Source: Elizabethkingia bruuniana (GTDB taxonomy: Bacteria; Bacteroidota; Bacteroidia; Flavobacteriales; Weeksellaceae). Taken from it: a DNA stretch of 64,000 bases. Of this stretch, positions 45,995 through 54,826 are shown one piece after another. The notes under the pieces were generated by a model, which was not told the origin of the DNA, made no database searches, and was given only the letters and a program-made list of their open reading frames with translations. The stretch lies in the NCBI RefSeq assembly GCF_002024805.1, contig NZ_CP014337.1, forward strand, positions 4,030,001 through 4,094,000, written 5' to 3'. The position numbers and the translations under genes were made by a program. Each line of letters opens with the position of its first letter. The stretch's first letter is position 1.

Positions 45995-47401
45995 ATGAAA
46001 AAAATAATATTAAAAGGTTTATTTAGTGCAGTTTTGATTGGTGGTGCATTATCATCTTGTAATGATAATTCTCTGGAACCAACTTTAACTCAATCTAAAG
46101 ATTTAGAACAGAATACTAATACGTTAGATGATCTAAGGACTGTTTTAGCTGGAGGATATGATAGAATGCAGCATGTAAATTATTATGGAAGAGACATAAT
46201 TATATTTGGAGAAGCAAGAACAGATAATGCTTTTTCTAATGCTAATTCAAATAGATTCGTTACAGTGTCTCAAATGAAAATGCTTGTTTCAGATGCTTAT
46301 CCTAGTGATACATGGAATAAAATCTATCAGGCTATAGGGAATGCTAACATTGTAATTAATAAACAAGGGGCTACAGGAGATGCTGCTCAGCTTGATCATT
46401 TAAAAGGACAGGCTTATGCAATGAGAGCTCTGGGGCACTTTGATTTGTTAAGGCTTTTCGGGCAACAGTTTATTACTGGACAAGGAGGAATGGGTGCATT
46501 GGGTGTTCCATATGTAACAACATTTAGAGTTGCTGGGAACTTATTTCCTTCGAGAGAATCTGTTCAGCAGAATTATGATAATATTATGAAAGATTTAGAT
46601 CAGGCAATTGCCTTAATGAATCCTTCATTAGATAATCAAACTAAACATTATTTTACATCATATTCAGCCCACGCTTTAAAGGCAAGAATCGCAACTTATT
46701 TTAAAAAATATGATATTGCAGAAAAAGAAGCTGGAATAGTAGTAAATTCTGGTAGATATACAATAGCAACAGCAACTAATTATGCTAATACCTTTAGTCA
46801 GAAATCAACAGCTAATGTTATTTTCTCTATTGCTATGAATGCAAATGATAATTTGGGTAATAATTCGTTAGCTAATATTTATAGAGGAGCTGCATATGGA
46901 GATATTGTTGCTCTAAAGGATTTATATGATGCTTATGGCAATGGAGATATTAGAAAAACCGCTACATTTATTAGTCAGAATGGAACTTCCACGGCAGAAT
47001 ACAGAAATATTGGAAAATATCCTTCTACAGCATCACCCGTAGATGATGTCCCTGTAATTAGGTTCGAAGAAGTTGTCTTATTATATGCTGAAGCATTATT
47101 AAATAATGGAAAAACTCCTGAAGCTCTTATTGAATTGAATAAGATTCCTTCAAATAGAAATGCTGCTCCTTATGCAAGTGCAACAATGCAAAATATTCTG
47201 TTAGAAAGGAGAAAAGAACTGGCTTTTGAAGGATTTAGATTTGATGATCTTGCCCGGACAGGTATGGATATGCCTTTAGTAGATAACCTGAGACAACGTT
47301 ATGGTGTAGTGAAATTTGGCGAGTATAAGTACGCGTTTCCTATACCTCAAGCCGAAATTTCTGCAAACAATAATGTTAAACAGAATTTTGGATATCAGTA
47401 G
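45995..47401 (+). CDS. SusD/RagB-family lipoprotein, pair 2
   Basis: A 468-residue surface lipoprotein with lipobox LSSC (Cys22) followed by NDNSLEPTL. Core SusD features are GQAYAMRALGHFDLLRLFG, IRFEEVVLLYAEALLNNGK, LERRKELAFEGFRFDDLAR and YAFPIPQAEI. It lies 13 bp after susC2 and partners it. It is a close paralogue of SusD3; the block around 46381-46490 is nearly identical to 51961-52070. Confidence 0.94.
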   Translation: MKKIILKGLFSAVLIGGALSSCNDNSLEPTLTQSKDLEQNTNTLDDLRTVLAGGYDRMQHVNYYGRDIIIFGEARTDNAFSNANSNRFVTVSQMKMLVSDAYPSDTWNKIYQAIGNANIVINKQGATGDAAQLDHLKGQAYAMRALGHFDLLRLFGQQFITGQGGMGALGVPYVTTFRVAGNLFPSRESVQQNYDNIMKDLDQAIALMNPSLDNQTKHYFTSYSAHALKARIATYFKKYDIAEKEAGIVVNSGRYTIATATNYANTFSQKSTANVIFSIAMNANDNLGNNSLANIYRGAAYGDIVALKDLYDAYGNGDIRKTATFISQNGTSTAEYRNIGKYPSTASPVDDVPVIRFEEVVLLYAEALLNNGKTPEALIELNKIPSNRNAAPYASATMQNILLERRKELAFEGFRFDDLARTGMDMPLVDNLRQRYGVVKFGEYKYAFPIPQAEISANNNVKQNFGYQ

Positions 47402-47421
47402 GATACAAGTTTTAGCAATAA

Positions 47422-47450
47422 AAAAAGGAGTGGATTTACCACTCCTTTTT
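47422..47450. terminator. bidirectional terminator between susD2 and the convergent exported protein gene
   Basis: 12-bp stem AAAAAGGAGTGG / CCACTCCTTTTT with a 5-nt loop. T runs in both directions serve both convergent genes. Confidence 0.85.
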
Positions 47451-47454
47451 TAGT

Positions 47455-48096
47455 TTAGTTTTTACCAGAAAGGAAATCAACAATTTTGAATAATGATTTT
47501 TCATTTTTTATTGTAATATTTTGTTTCTTTATAAAATCTGGAAGATTATTATCCTTATATTTATTAAGAAGATTTCCAAATGATTTGTCGAGTTCAATAA
47601 TCTCAGTATTGTTATAAATAAAATAAGATGGCTTTTCTTTTATGTATTCAGGATTCTTTGCAGATGAGTACCCGGTTTTGACTTCAGTTTCTTGTTTATC
47701 CAATACAATATGGTATTTTTTCAACAAATAAATATTGGGAGTAGAAGAAAGTACTACATAATAAATATTGTCTATTAATTTGATATGGGTGTTGTCATTA
47801 AAGGTAATGTCAGAGTATTGTTTTTCTTTTGGTAAGATATAAACAGTACCATCTTTTGCTAAAAACTCTATTTCATCAGTATAAACATTGTATTTAGCCT
47901 GTAATTTATATTTTACATTTGATATACTGCTTACAGAGTAATTATTGTCTAAATATGGAGACCCTCCGATTTCAGTATTTTTAGAAGCTCTTTTTACATC
48001 ATAATTCATTATATCATTAAGGCTTCGGTTTAGTTCTTGAGAAAAAACAGTGATAGGTAAAATTAGGAATAAGGCTGTGTTAATTATTTTTTTCAT
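47455..48096 (-). CDS. exported protein, unknown
   Basis: A 213-residue protein with a signal peptide (MKKIINTALFLILPITVFSQ) and no domain I recognise. The body is rich in Tyr, Asn, Lys and Ile and is likely a periplasmic or surface beta-rich protein; a segment EIEFLAKDGTVYILPKEKQY is the most distinctive. It is the only gene on the minus strand within the susCD block and sits between two paralogous pairs, so it is either a passenger or was inserted when the duplication happened. No partner gene is evident. Confidence 0.7.
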   Translation of the reverse strand: MKKIINTALFLILPITVFSQELNRSLNDIMNYDVKRASKNTEIGGSPYLDNNYSVSSISNVKYKLQAKYNVYTDEIEFLAKDGTVYILPKEKQYSDITFNDNTHIKLIDNIYYVVLSSTPNIYLLKKYHIVLDKQETEVKTGYSSAKNPEYIKEKPSYFIYNNTEIIELDKSFGNLLNKYKDNNLPDFIKKQNITIKNEKSLFKIVDFLSGKN

Positions 48097-48735
48097 ATTT
48101 CAAAAATTTTCTTTTATAAAGTTAAATAAAATAAAGTCTACTTGTAAAAAATAGTATTTATTTTATTGCTCTTACTATGTTGTATACCAATATTTTTGTT
48201 GAAAAAATACTATATTAAAAATATTTAGCGTCAATTTATTGAAGCTATATTGATAACTAATTAGAAAAACAATACATTGCTTTTTTCTTTATTCTTTTTT
48301 CCATTCACTTCCCTACGATAATACTTTTTGAACAATTAATATGTTGTCATTCCTTATAAATTCCTGTTGATTTATATTTTTTACTATTCTATGAGATGCT
48401 CATTTAATAATGTTTTATTGAATGAGTAAGAAATCGTATGCCTACCTGTAAGGTAATGGAATGCGAATTTTTGTGAAAGCTGAAGTGGCGAAATTATCTT
48501 TAGCACATTATTACTATTCAGATATAATAAACATTATAGAGTTTGGTACTGTGCAATTTGGTTTTTAGCCTGTTTTCTGCATTTATATGACATTCATAAA
48601 GCAAATTATTTTTCAACTAAAGTTTCTTTTCACCTTTTTTGTCATAGAATACAAGGATACATAATCAACTGTTTCATGTGCTAAACTCTTTTTAGATATA
48701 TAAGATAAAAAACTGAAACTAAAATTTGTTTAAAT
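48097..48735. other. 639-bp gene-free AT-rich spacer before susC3
   Basis: No supported ORF or RNA gene. Only the last ~25 nt (TGAAACTAAAATTTGTT just before the ATG) resemble the susC2 leader. The CATATTTG -7 of susC1 and susC2 is absent. A loose inverted repeat (ATAGTATTT near 48151 / AAATACTAT near 48207) is present. A stretch at 48440-48530 is less AT-rich than the rest and could be decayed coding sequence, but I cannot identify it. Confidence 0.4.
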
Positions 48736-51570
48736 ATGAATGTAAAATTACGCGTGCTTAGTGCTGGTGTTTTGTTCTTTATAGGGCATGGTGCATTAGC
48801 GCAAAAAGTGAAAAAAGACACTGCCTCAACAAAAGATATAGATGAGGTAGTAGTTGTAGGGTATGTTAAAAAGAGTGTTGCTCAATTAACAGGAAGTTCA
48901 ACTACCTTAAAAGCTTCGGATATTGATACTCCATCCGCTATCAGTGTTGATCAGGCATTGCAAGGTAAGGTACCCGGGGTTGTTGTTAATACTTCTTCTG
49001 GTTCTCCGGGAGCATTTCAGGATATCAGAATCAGAGGTGTTGGTTCATTTACAGCATCAAATGCTCCGTTATTTGTAATTGATGGTGTTCCGGTTGTAAA
49101 TGGAAATAATGCAGCTATTACGAATGTTACTACGCTTTCAGCATTAGCTAGTTTAAGCAATGATGATATTGAGTCAATAACGGTACTTAAAGATGCTGCT
49201 TCTACTGCAGTATATGGAGCCAGAGGCTCTAATGGAGTTATTGTTATAACAACTAAAAGAGGAAAGAAAGGGAAAACTGAATTTGATCTGTCCACTACTG
49301 TAGGATTTCAGAATGAAGCATATAATAAAATGAATATGTTATCTGGAAAACAAAGGTTAGAGCTACTGACAGAAGCTGTAGCTAATTCTCTTAACCTTTC
49401 TAAAGATCTTGCTTTTGAGAGGATTAAATCAAATAAAATAGGGAGATATAATCTGTGGGATGGGAAGGAATACAATTGGAAGGATTTATTGACGCGCAAA
49501 AATGCAGGGCTTTATGTAGTTAACTTAAGTGCTAAAGGAGGCGATGATAAATCTACTTTTTACACTTCATTAGGATATAATAAAACTGAGCCTATTTCAA
49601 TAGGTGATCCTTTTGAAAGAATAACAGGAGCATTTAGTTATACAAGAAAGTTAACGGATAAAGTAAATTTTGAAACTTCTATTAACGGATCTTGGTTAAA
49701 GCAGAATCCTTTATTAGAAGGAGGTTCATTTTTTTCAAATCCTTATCTAACCAGGGTTTTGCTAACACCATGGGCTAGGCCATATAATGCAGATGGGTCT
49801 TATAATATTGATAACTTTTCTCAAATGACCTCCATTGCAAATACCTTATATACTCAGAAAAACAATATTCTGTGGAATAAACAGATGAGAGGTATGGTCA
49901 ATACTAAGGTTGATTACAAAATCCTGAAAACTCTGACTTACACTACTCGGTTAAATATTGATTATATGTTTAATGATTATAAGAGTTATGATAACAGAAA
50001 TCATGGTGATGGACGTAATAATAATGGTTCTGCGGATAGAAGGAATACGCAAAATTTCAACTGGGCATCAATAAATCAGTTAAACTTTGTTGAAAGATTT
50101 GGAGATCATAGGTTAGACGTATCCGCATTCTTTGAATATCAGAAAAACCAAAGAGATTTTCTTAGAGCAGCAGGACAAAACTTTCCAACGGATGGTCTAA
50201 CAAATCTTGATAATGCAAGTGCAAATTATAGGGTAGAATCAAATTATTCAGATTGGAAGAATGCATCTTATTTTGGTGTATTAAACTATTCTTTTGCTAA
50301 TAAATATATTTTAGATGCTACAATAAGAAGGGAAGGGTCCTCAAGATTTTCCCCTAATAAAAGATTCGGTACTTTCTGGTCTTTTGGGGCAGGATGGAAT
50401 ATACATAAAGAAAATTTTGTGCCTAAATTCTTTAATGAACTAAAGTTAAGAACATCTTATGGATTAACAGGTAATAGTGGTGTCGGAATTAATGCATATC
50501 AGGCAACACTTTCTTACAATGTGGCTTATGATGGAAATGGGGGGTCTTACGTTACCAACTTTGGTAATCCAAATCTGACATGGGAGAAGAATAAAACTTT
50601 TGATGCGGGAATTGATTTTTCTATATGGAATGCCAGAATTAGTGGGTCGGTAGATTATTATAACAGAAAGACTTTTGATTTGCTTCAGGATGTTCCTCTA
50701 TCCAGAACAACCGGATTTACCAAGCAGGCTCAAAATGTAGGATCGATGCATAACAGTGGAATTGAAGCATCTTTGAACGTACAGATTATTAATTCAAAGA
50801 ATTTTAATTGGAGTGTTTTTGGATCTGTAGCGACAGTAAAGAATACTATATTGAAACTGGCTCCTAGTGTCAATGGGTTGCCAATAGATGTATATGCAGG
50901 TAGCGAGTATAGGAAAGCAGTGGAAGGGATGCCTTTTCAGGGTTGGTTTATGCGTACGTGGGCTGGAGTTAATACACAGACAGGAGCTCCTGAATGGTAT
51001 GTGAACGGAGTTGATGGAGAAAAGACTTCTGATTATAATAAAGCCCAAAGAGTGTTTCAGGGAACCGCTATTCCTAAATATACGGGAGGTTTCGGTACTA
51101 ATCTTAGCTACAAAAACATATCTCTGAATGCTAGTTTCTATTACTCCGGAGGTCATAAAATTTATGAGCAATTTGCTCAGTTTTATTACAGGACCAATAG
51201 CTTTACTTTAGCAACATATAATGGTAGTGAAGATTTAATGGGAAGATGGCAAAAACCTGGAGATGTAACAGATATCCCCAAACTGGCTTTAAATGGGCAA
51301 GATAATTTTGATGCTGTTTCATCTAGGTATTTGTATAAGGGGGATTTTATCCGTCTAAAAGATATTACCTTAGGATATAGCCTTCCTCGGGATTTTGTTA
51401 ATTCTATAGGGGTAACAGGTTTGAAATTAACTGTAAGGGGAACTAACTTATGGACCTATACATTCGACAGAAATTTAAAATTTGATCCGGAGGTTGATAT
51501 AAATGGTTATTCAAACTTAACAACTCCCCCTGTAAAATCTGTAATGTTTGGAGTTAATGTGCAATTTTAA
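48736..51570 (+). CDS. SusC-family TonB-dependent transporter, pair 3
   Basis: A 944-residue duplicate of SusC2 with the same domain order: signal peptide to residue ~22, TonB box IDEVVVVGYV, plug with SITVLKDAASTAVYG, barrel ending VNVQF. The DNA is a mosaic. For example, 49765-49930 is identical to 44175-44340, whereas neighbouring stretches differ at many third positions and some residues. Substitutions cluster in barrel segments such as PFQGWFMRTWAG versus RALHSWYMPTWAG, which may mark altered ligand contacts. Confidence 0.95.
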   Translation: MNVKLRVLSAGVLFFIGHGALAQKVKKDTASTKDIDEVVVVGYVKKSVAQLTGSSTTLKASDIDTPSAISVDQALQGKVPGVVVNTSSGSPGAFQDIRIRGVGSFTASNAPLFVIDGVPVVNGNNAAITNVTTLSALASLSNDDIESITVLKDAASTAVYGARGSNGVIVITTKRGKKGKTEFDLSTTVGFQNEAYNKMNMLSGKQRLELLTEAVANSLNLSKDLAFERIKSNKIGRYNLWDGKEYNWKDLLTRKNAGLYVVNLSAKGGDDKSTFYTSLGYNKTEPISIGDPFERITGAFSYTRKLTDKVNFETSINGSWLKQNPLLEGGSFFSNPYLTRVLLTPWARPYNADGSYNIDNFSQMTSIANTLYTQKNNILWNKQMRGMVNTKVDYKILKTLTYTTRLNIDYMFNDYKSYDNRNHGDGRNNNGSADRRNTQNFNWASINQLNFVERFGDHRLDVSAFFEYQKNQRDFLRAAGQNFPTDGLTNLDNASANYRVESNYSDWKNASYFGVLNYSFANKYILDATIRREGSSRFSPNKRFGTFWSFGAGWNIHKENFVPKFFNELKLRTSYGLTGNSGVGINAYQATLSYNVAYDGNGGSYVTNFGNPNLTWEKNKTFDAGIDFSIWNARISGSVDYYNRKTFDLLQDVPLSRTTGFTKQAQNVGSMHNSGIEASLNVQIINSKNFNWSVFGSVATVKNTILKLAPSVNGLPIDVYAGSEYRKAVEGMPFQGWFMRTWAGVNTQTGAPEWYVNGVDGEKTSDYNKAQRVFQGTAIPKYTGGFGTNLSYKNISLNASFYYSGGHKIYEQFAQFYYRTNSFTLATYNGSEDLMGRWQKPGDVTDIPKLALNGQDNFDAVSSRYLYKGDFIRLKDITLGYSLPRDFVNSIGVTGLKLTVRGTNLWTYTFDRNLKFDPEVDINGYSNLTTPPVKSVMFGVNVQF

Positions 51571-51582
51571 TAATTAGTAAAA

Positions 51583-52986
51583 ATGAGAAAAATAACAATA
51601 AAAATATTATTTAGTGTAATGCTAACAGGATTATTATGGTCCTGTAATGATAACTCTCTGGAGCCTACATTAGCACAGTCTAAAGATTTGGAGCAGAATG
51701 CGAAGACATTAGGAGATCTCAGAACTGTTTTAAATGGTGGTTATGACAGAATGCAACACCCATCTTATTATGGCAGAGATATGATTATTTATGGAGAAGC
51801 AAGGAGTGATAATGCTTTTTCTAATGCTAACTCTAATAGATTTGTGACTGTGTCTCAAATGAAAATGATTATAACAGATGGCTATCCCAATAATACATGG
51901 AATAAAATATATGAAGTAATAGGAAATGCCAATATTGTGATTAATAAACAGGGAGCAACAGGAGATGCTGCTCAGCTTGATCATTTAAAAGGACAGGCTT
52001 ATGCAATGAGAGCTCTGGGACATTTTGATTTGTTAAGGCTTTTCGGGCAACAGTTTATTACTGGACAAGGAGGAATGGGGTCTATGGGAGTACCATACGT
52101 TGTAACGTTTAGAGAAGCTGGAGGCTTATTTCCTTCGAGAGAGACTGTTCAGCAGAATTATGATAATATAATGAAAGACTTAGATCAGGCAATAGCTTTG
52201 ATGAACTCTTCTTTGGATAATCAGACAAAACATTATTTTACATCGTATTCAGCGAATGCGCTAAAAGCCAGAATTGCAGCATACTTCAAAAGATATGATA
52301 TTGTGGAGAGGGAGGCTGGAATAGTGGTGAACTCCGGAAAATATACTATCGCTACGGCGGCCGGTTATGCCAATACTTTTAGCCAGAATTCGACAGCTAA
52401 TGTTATTTTTTCTATTGCGATGAATGCCAACGATAATCTTGGTAATAATTCTTTAGCAAATATATATAGAGGTGCTGCCTATGGTGATATAGTTGCGCTG
52501 AAAGACTTATATGATATCTATGATAGTGCAGATGTAAGAAGAACCACAGCTTTTATTAGTCAGAATGGGGCTTCAACTGAGGAATATAGGAATATAGGAA
52601 AATATCCTTCTACTGCATCACCTATTGATGATATTCCGGTAATCAGAATAGAGGAAATAATTTTATTATATGCAGAAGCTCTATTGGCTAACGGGAAAGT
52701 ATCTCAGGCGTTGACAGAACTAAATAAAATACCAGCTAATAGAAATGCTGTAACTTATACAAATGTAACGATGCAAAATATTCTGTTGGAAAGGAGAAAA
52801 GAACTGGCTTTTGAAGGATTTAGATTTGATGATATTGCAAGAACGGGAATGGATATGCCTTTAGTCGATAATTTAAGACAAAGGTACGGCGTTGTTAAAT
52901 TTGGGGAGTATAATTATGCTTTTCCAATACCAGATGCAGAAGTTTCTGCTAATAGTAACATTAAACAAAACTTTGGATATAAATAA
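51583..52986 (+). CDS. SusD/RagB-family lipoprotein, pair 3
   Basis: A 467-residue partner of SusC3, 13 bp downstream. Lipobox LWSC (Cys21) is followed by NDNSLEPTL. The same SusD core as SusD2 is present (GQAYAMRALGHFDLLRLFG, LERRKELAFEGFRFDDIAR, YAFPIPDAEV). Terminated by a strong hairpin at 53014-53031. Confidence 0.94.
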   Translation: MRKITIKILFSVMLTGLLWSCNDNSLEPTLAQSKDLEQNAKTLGDLRTVLNGGYDRMQHPSYYGRDMIIYGEARSDNAFSNANSNRFVTVSQMKMIITDGYPNNTWNKIYEVIGNANIVINKQGATGDAAQLDHLKGQAYAMRALGHFDLLRLFGQQFITGQGGMGSMGVPYVVTFREAGGLFPSRETVQQNYDNIMKDLDQAIALMNSSLDNQTKHYFTSYSANALKARIAAYFKRYDIVEREAGIVVNSGKYTIATAAGYANTFSQNSTANVIFSIAMNANDNLGNNSLANIYRGAAYGDIVALKDLYDIYDSADVRRTTAFISQNGASTEEYRNIGKYPSTASPIDDIPVIRIEEIILLYAEALLANGKVSQALTELNKIPANRNAVTYTNVTMQNILLERRKELAFEGFRFDDIARTGMDMPLVDNLRQRYGVVKFGEYNYAFPIPDAEVSANSNIKQNFGYK

Positions 52987-53013
52987 TATTGAAGGTTTTA
53001 AGAAAGATAAGAT

Positions 53014-53031
53014 GGGGTGCTTTTGCACCCC
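53014..53031 (+). terminator. terminator of susC3-susD3
   Basis: GGGGTGC TTTT GCACCCC followed by eight T. The open frame that begins at 53017 starts inside this hairpin and is therefore not a true gene start. Confidence 0.9.
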
Positions 53032-53094
53032 TTTTTTTTACTTTTATTGTTCTGTTTCTTTATAAAATCAGAGATTTATTTCAGATCAAATGAT

Positions 53095-53463
53095 ATGAGT
53101 AAATCTAAAGCTTCTTTTGATACAGCCATAGCGCAAGATTTCTCTGTTCTTGGGCTTTCAGGTAGGCTTCCTGCTTATATGGCAGATTCAAGGGTTGTTT
53201 ATAACAACTCGTTAGAGCGAATTATGGAGCAGAAATGGATAACAATGTTTCAGAGCGCTTATGAATCACGGGTAGACTGGAGAAGAACAGGTTTTCTAGT
53301 CTTTACAACAATACCCTCATTCAATACGACTGGAAATACTATTCCAAGAAGGCTTTCCTATCCGCAGATAGAGATTAATGTCAATACGAGTTCATTACAA
53401 AATGGTCCAGGGATACCTGTCCCATTCGAGTCCCTTAAGACCAAAGTTTGGTGGGATCAGTAA
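53095..53463 (+). pseudogene. truncated SusD-like (SusD_2 type) lipoprotein gene, C-terminal remnant
   Basis: About 120 residues match the C-terminal end of the SusD/RagB-like lipoprotein group that is distinct from SusD1-4: IMEQKWITMFQ, YESRVDWRRTGF, TIPRRLSYPQIE and the closing FESLKTKVWWDQ. The normal protein is about 500 residues; the signal peptide, lipobox and TPR region are gone, and no SusC of that type is beside it. The frame can be extended upstream only through the susD3 terminator. A perfect terminator still follows (53491-53524). It is the stump of a lost SusCD pair; a short expressed protein from ATG 53095 is unlikely. Confidence 0.75.
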
Positions 53464-53490
53464 ATTGATTGTAATTTTATAGTTACTAAT

Positions 53491-53524
53491 GAAAAAACCG
53501 GAAGAAATTTCTTCCGGTTTTTTC
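53491..53524 (+). terminator. terminator after the SusD-like remnant
   Basis: Perfect 34-bp palindrome, arms GAAAAAACCGGAAGAAA and its complement, with a natural T run. Works in either direction. Confidence 0.85.
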
Positions 53525-53660
53525 TATTTTATAAATAATTAAATATTTAATATCCAGGAAGCTATGTTGAAAAGTGAAAGTAGTTTTTATTTGCTTTTTC
53601 AATTGATACCAAAGCGAGGAGAATTTACATAGCTAATTCACTATATTTTTAGAAAATACG

Positions 53661-54059
53661 CTATTTTTTTAATTGTTCTCTCAGGAAAACAATCTCTTCC
53701 TTAAGTTCAGATATTCTCTCCTTGTACGACAAGATTAATTTTTCATAGAGTTCCTTATCTTCTTTATACCTTTTCTCCAACTCATTAATGATGTTTTTCT
53801 CATCTTCCTGACTGTAGGCTTTTAAAGACTCTTTTACACTTGTGCCGGGAATATCTTTTTTCAACATTTTTCCCTCTCCTGTCAGAAACCAGTCAGGATT
53901 TATTTCAGGATATGCCTTTAGTATCTGCTCTATCTTCGAAGACCCGATATCTTTCCTTACCTTATCTAAAAAGCCATTAGATAGCCCTGCTTCTTTATAG
54001 AATCTGTTCTTGTTAATTCCCTTAAAATCGATAATCTGTAGAATTCTGTCAATGATCAA
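53661..54059 (-). CDS. small HTH repressor-like regulator with C-terminal coiled coil
   Basis: About 132 residues. The N-terminal half has a phage-repressor-type fold: RILQIIDFKGINKNRFYKEA, GLSNGFLDKVRKD (recognition helix) and the family phrase PEINPDWFLTGEGKML. The C-terminal 35 residues are Leu/Glu/Lys-rich and form a likely coiled coil for dimerisation. No in-frame ATG exists; the TTG complementary to 54057-54059 (reading M/LIIDRILQ) gives the natural domain edge, while the longer frame from 54149 collides with the divergent gene. Related proteins occur as CI-like regulators in flavobacterial genomes and islands. Target probably includes the inverted repeat at 54121-54140. Confidence 0.65.
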   Translation of the reverse strand: MIIDRILQIIDFKGINKNRFYKEAGLSNGFLDKVRKDIGSSKIEQILKAYPEINPDWFLTGEGKMLKKDIPGTSVKESLKAYSQEDEKNIINELEKRYKEDKELYEKLILSYKERISELKEEIVFLREQLKK

Positions 54060-54120
54060 AATGTTAAAGTTTAGATTATTTACTATAAAAATTTGGTTTT
54101 CTAGAAAATACTCTATATAC

Positions 54121-54140
54121 TTGTTTCTTAATTGAAACAA
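54121..54140. promoter_or_regulatory. inverted repeat, candidate operator between the divergent HTH genes
   Basis: TTGTTTC-TTAATT-GAAACAA: 7-bp perfect arms with a 6-bp centre, 8 nt before the ATG of the 68-aa HTH gene and about 60 bp before the regulator start. Confidence 0.5.
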
Positions 54141-54148
54141 AAAGAGCA

Positions 54149-54355
54149 ATGAACAAACCTACAAAAAAAAGACAGACTTACAACACTGAAGCTGTAAAAG
54201 TTCTGGCAGATGAGTTTGAGGTTACACCTCAATTTGTTAGACAATGTATTCGTAAAGAAAAATATAGTCTTACTGCAGATGCTATACGTAAGAAATATTA
54301 CGAATTAGCAGGCCCTTCAGAAAGAGCTATAAATGATTTTAGAACTGGTCATTAG
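54149..54355 (+). CDS. small DNA-binding HTH protein
   Basis: A 68-residue basic protein with a helix-turn-helix-like core (VKVLADEFEVTPQFVRQCIRK, about 15-35), diverging from the repressor-like gene. The pair resembles the cI/cro-like arrangement of phage and island control regions, in which one gene represses and the other is the regulated partner. It may be the entry point to an element now reduced to these genes, or a local regulator for susC4-susD4. Short but well formed: ATG start and clear fold. Confidence 0.6.
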   Translation: MNKPTKKRQTYNTEAVKVLADEFEVTPQFVRQCIRKEKYSLTADAIRKKYYELAGPSERAINDFRTGH

Positions 54356-54826
54356 TTTTACAAAATGAACAGGATCCGGTAATCCGGATAAAAAGGAGTG
54401 TATAATGTTTGGATAAAATTTTAAACTATAGACACTTTACGAAAGACCACTAGTAAAAGTATATCATGAATACTAATAGTGGAATAATCCCGGGAAACAG
54501 TGCTGATGTGATGTAGTACATGTACGATTGACAACAAATAACAAAAAATATCAACGGTTTCCTATTTCTTCACAGGGAATTACTAGTGTAAAATTACACG
54601 GGTAATAATACTCCCGAAAATATACTGCAACAGAATCTGGATGGTATTTTTAGATAAAGTACTTTTCGGTTGTATGTTCATGGCGCATTCATAGATTAAA
54701 CATTTTAGTTTCAGTAATTATTTCAATCATTGCCATTTCCCTAACTCGGTATAGCATCTAAATCTTGTATTATACCAGGTTCCTGTTGCTTTAACAAACC
54801 TATAGTTATATAATAAATCTGTTAAT
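54356..54826 (+). promoter_or_regulatory. 471-bp gene-free region upstream of susC4
   Basis: No gene supported. It contains several short inverted repeats: CCACTA / TAGTGG (54447-54452, 54477-54482), GTACATGTAC (54516-54525), GTGTAA-AA-TTACAC (54586-54599), and CGGG / CCCG just after. The density of symmetric sites suggests a regulatory region, but no promoter matching TTG-N19-TAnnTTTG is evident. Confidence 0.35.

Noticed and set aside
53017-53094. Hydrophobic N-terminus as a signal peptide for the SusD remnant
   Set aside because: Its start and T-rich codons are the susD3 terminator hairpin and T run; it encodes Leu/Phe only by accident.
54060-54149. Long TTG-started version of the repressor-like protein
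   Set aside because: Runs across the inverted repeat and into the divergent gene's start; no domain similarity in the added 30 residues.
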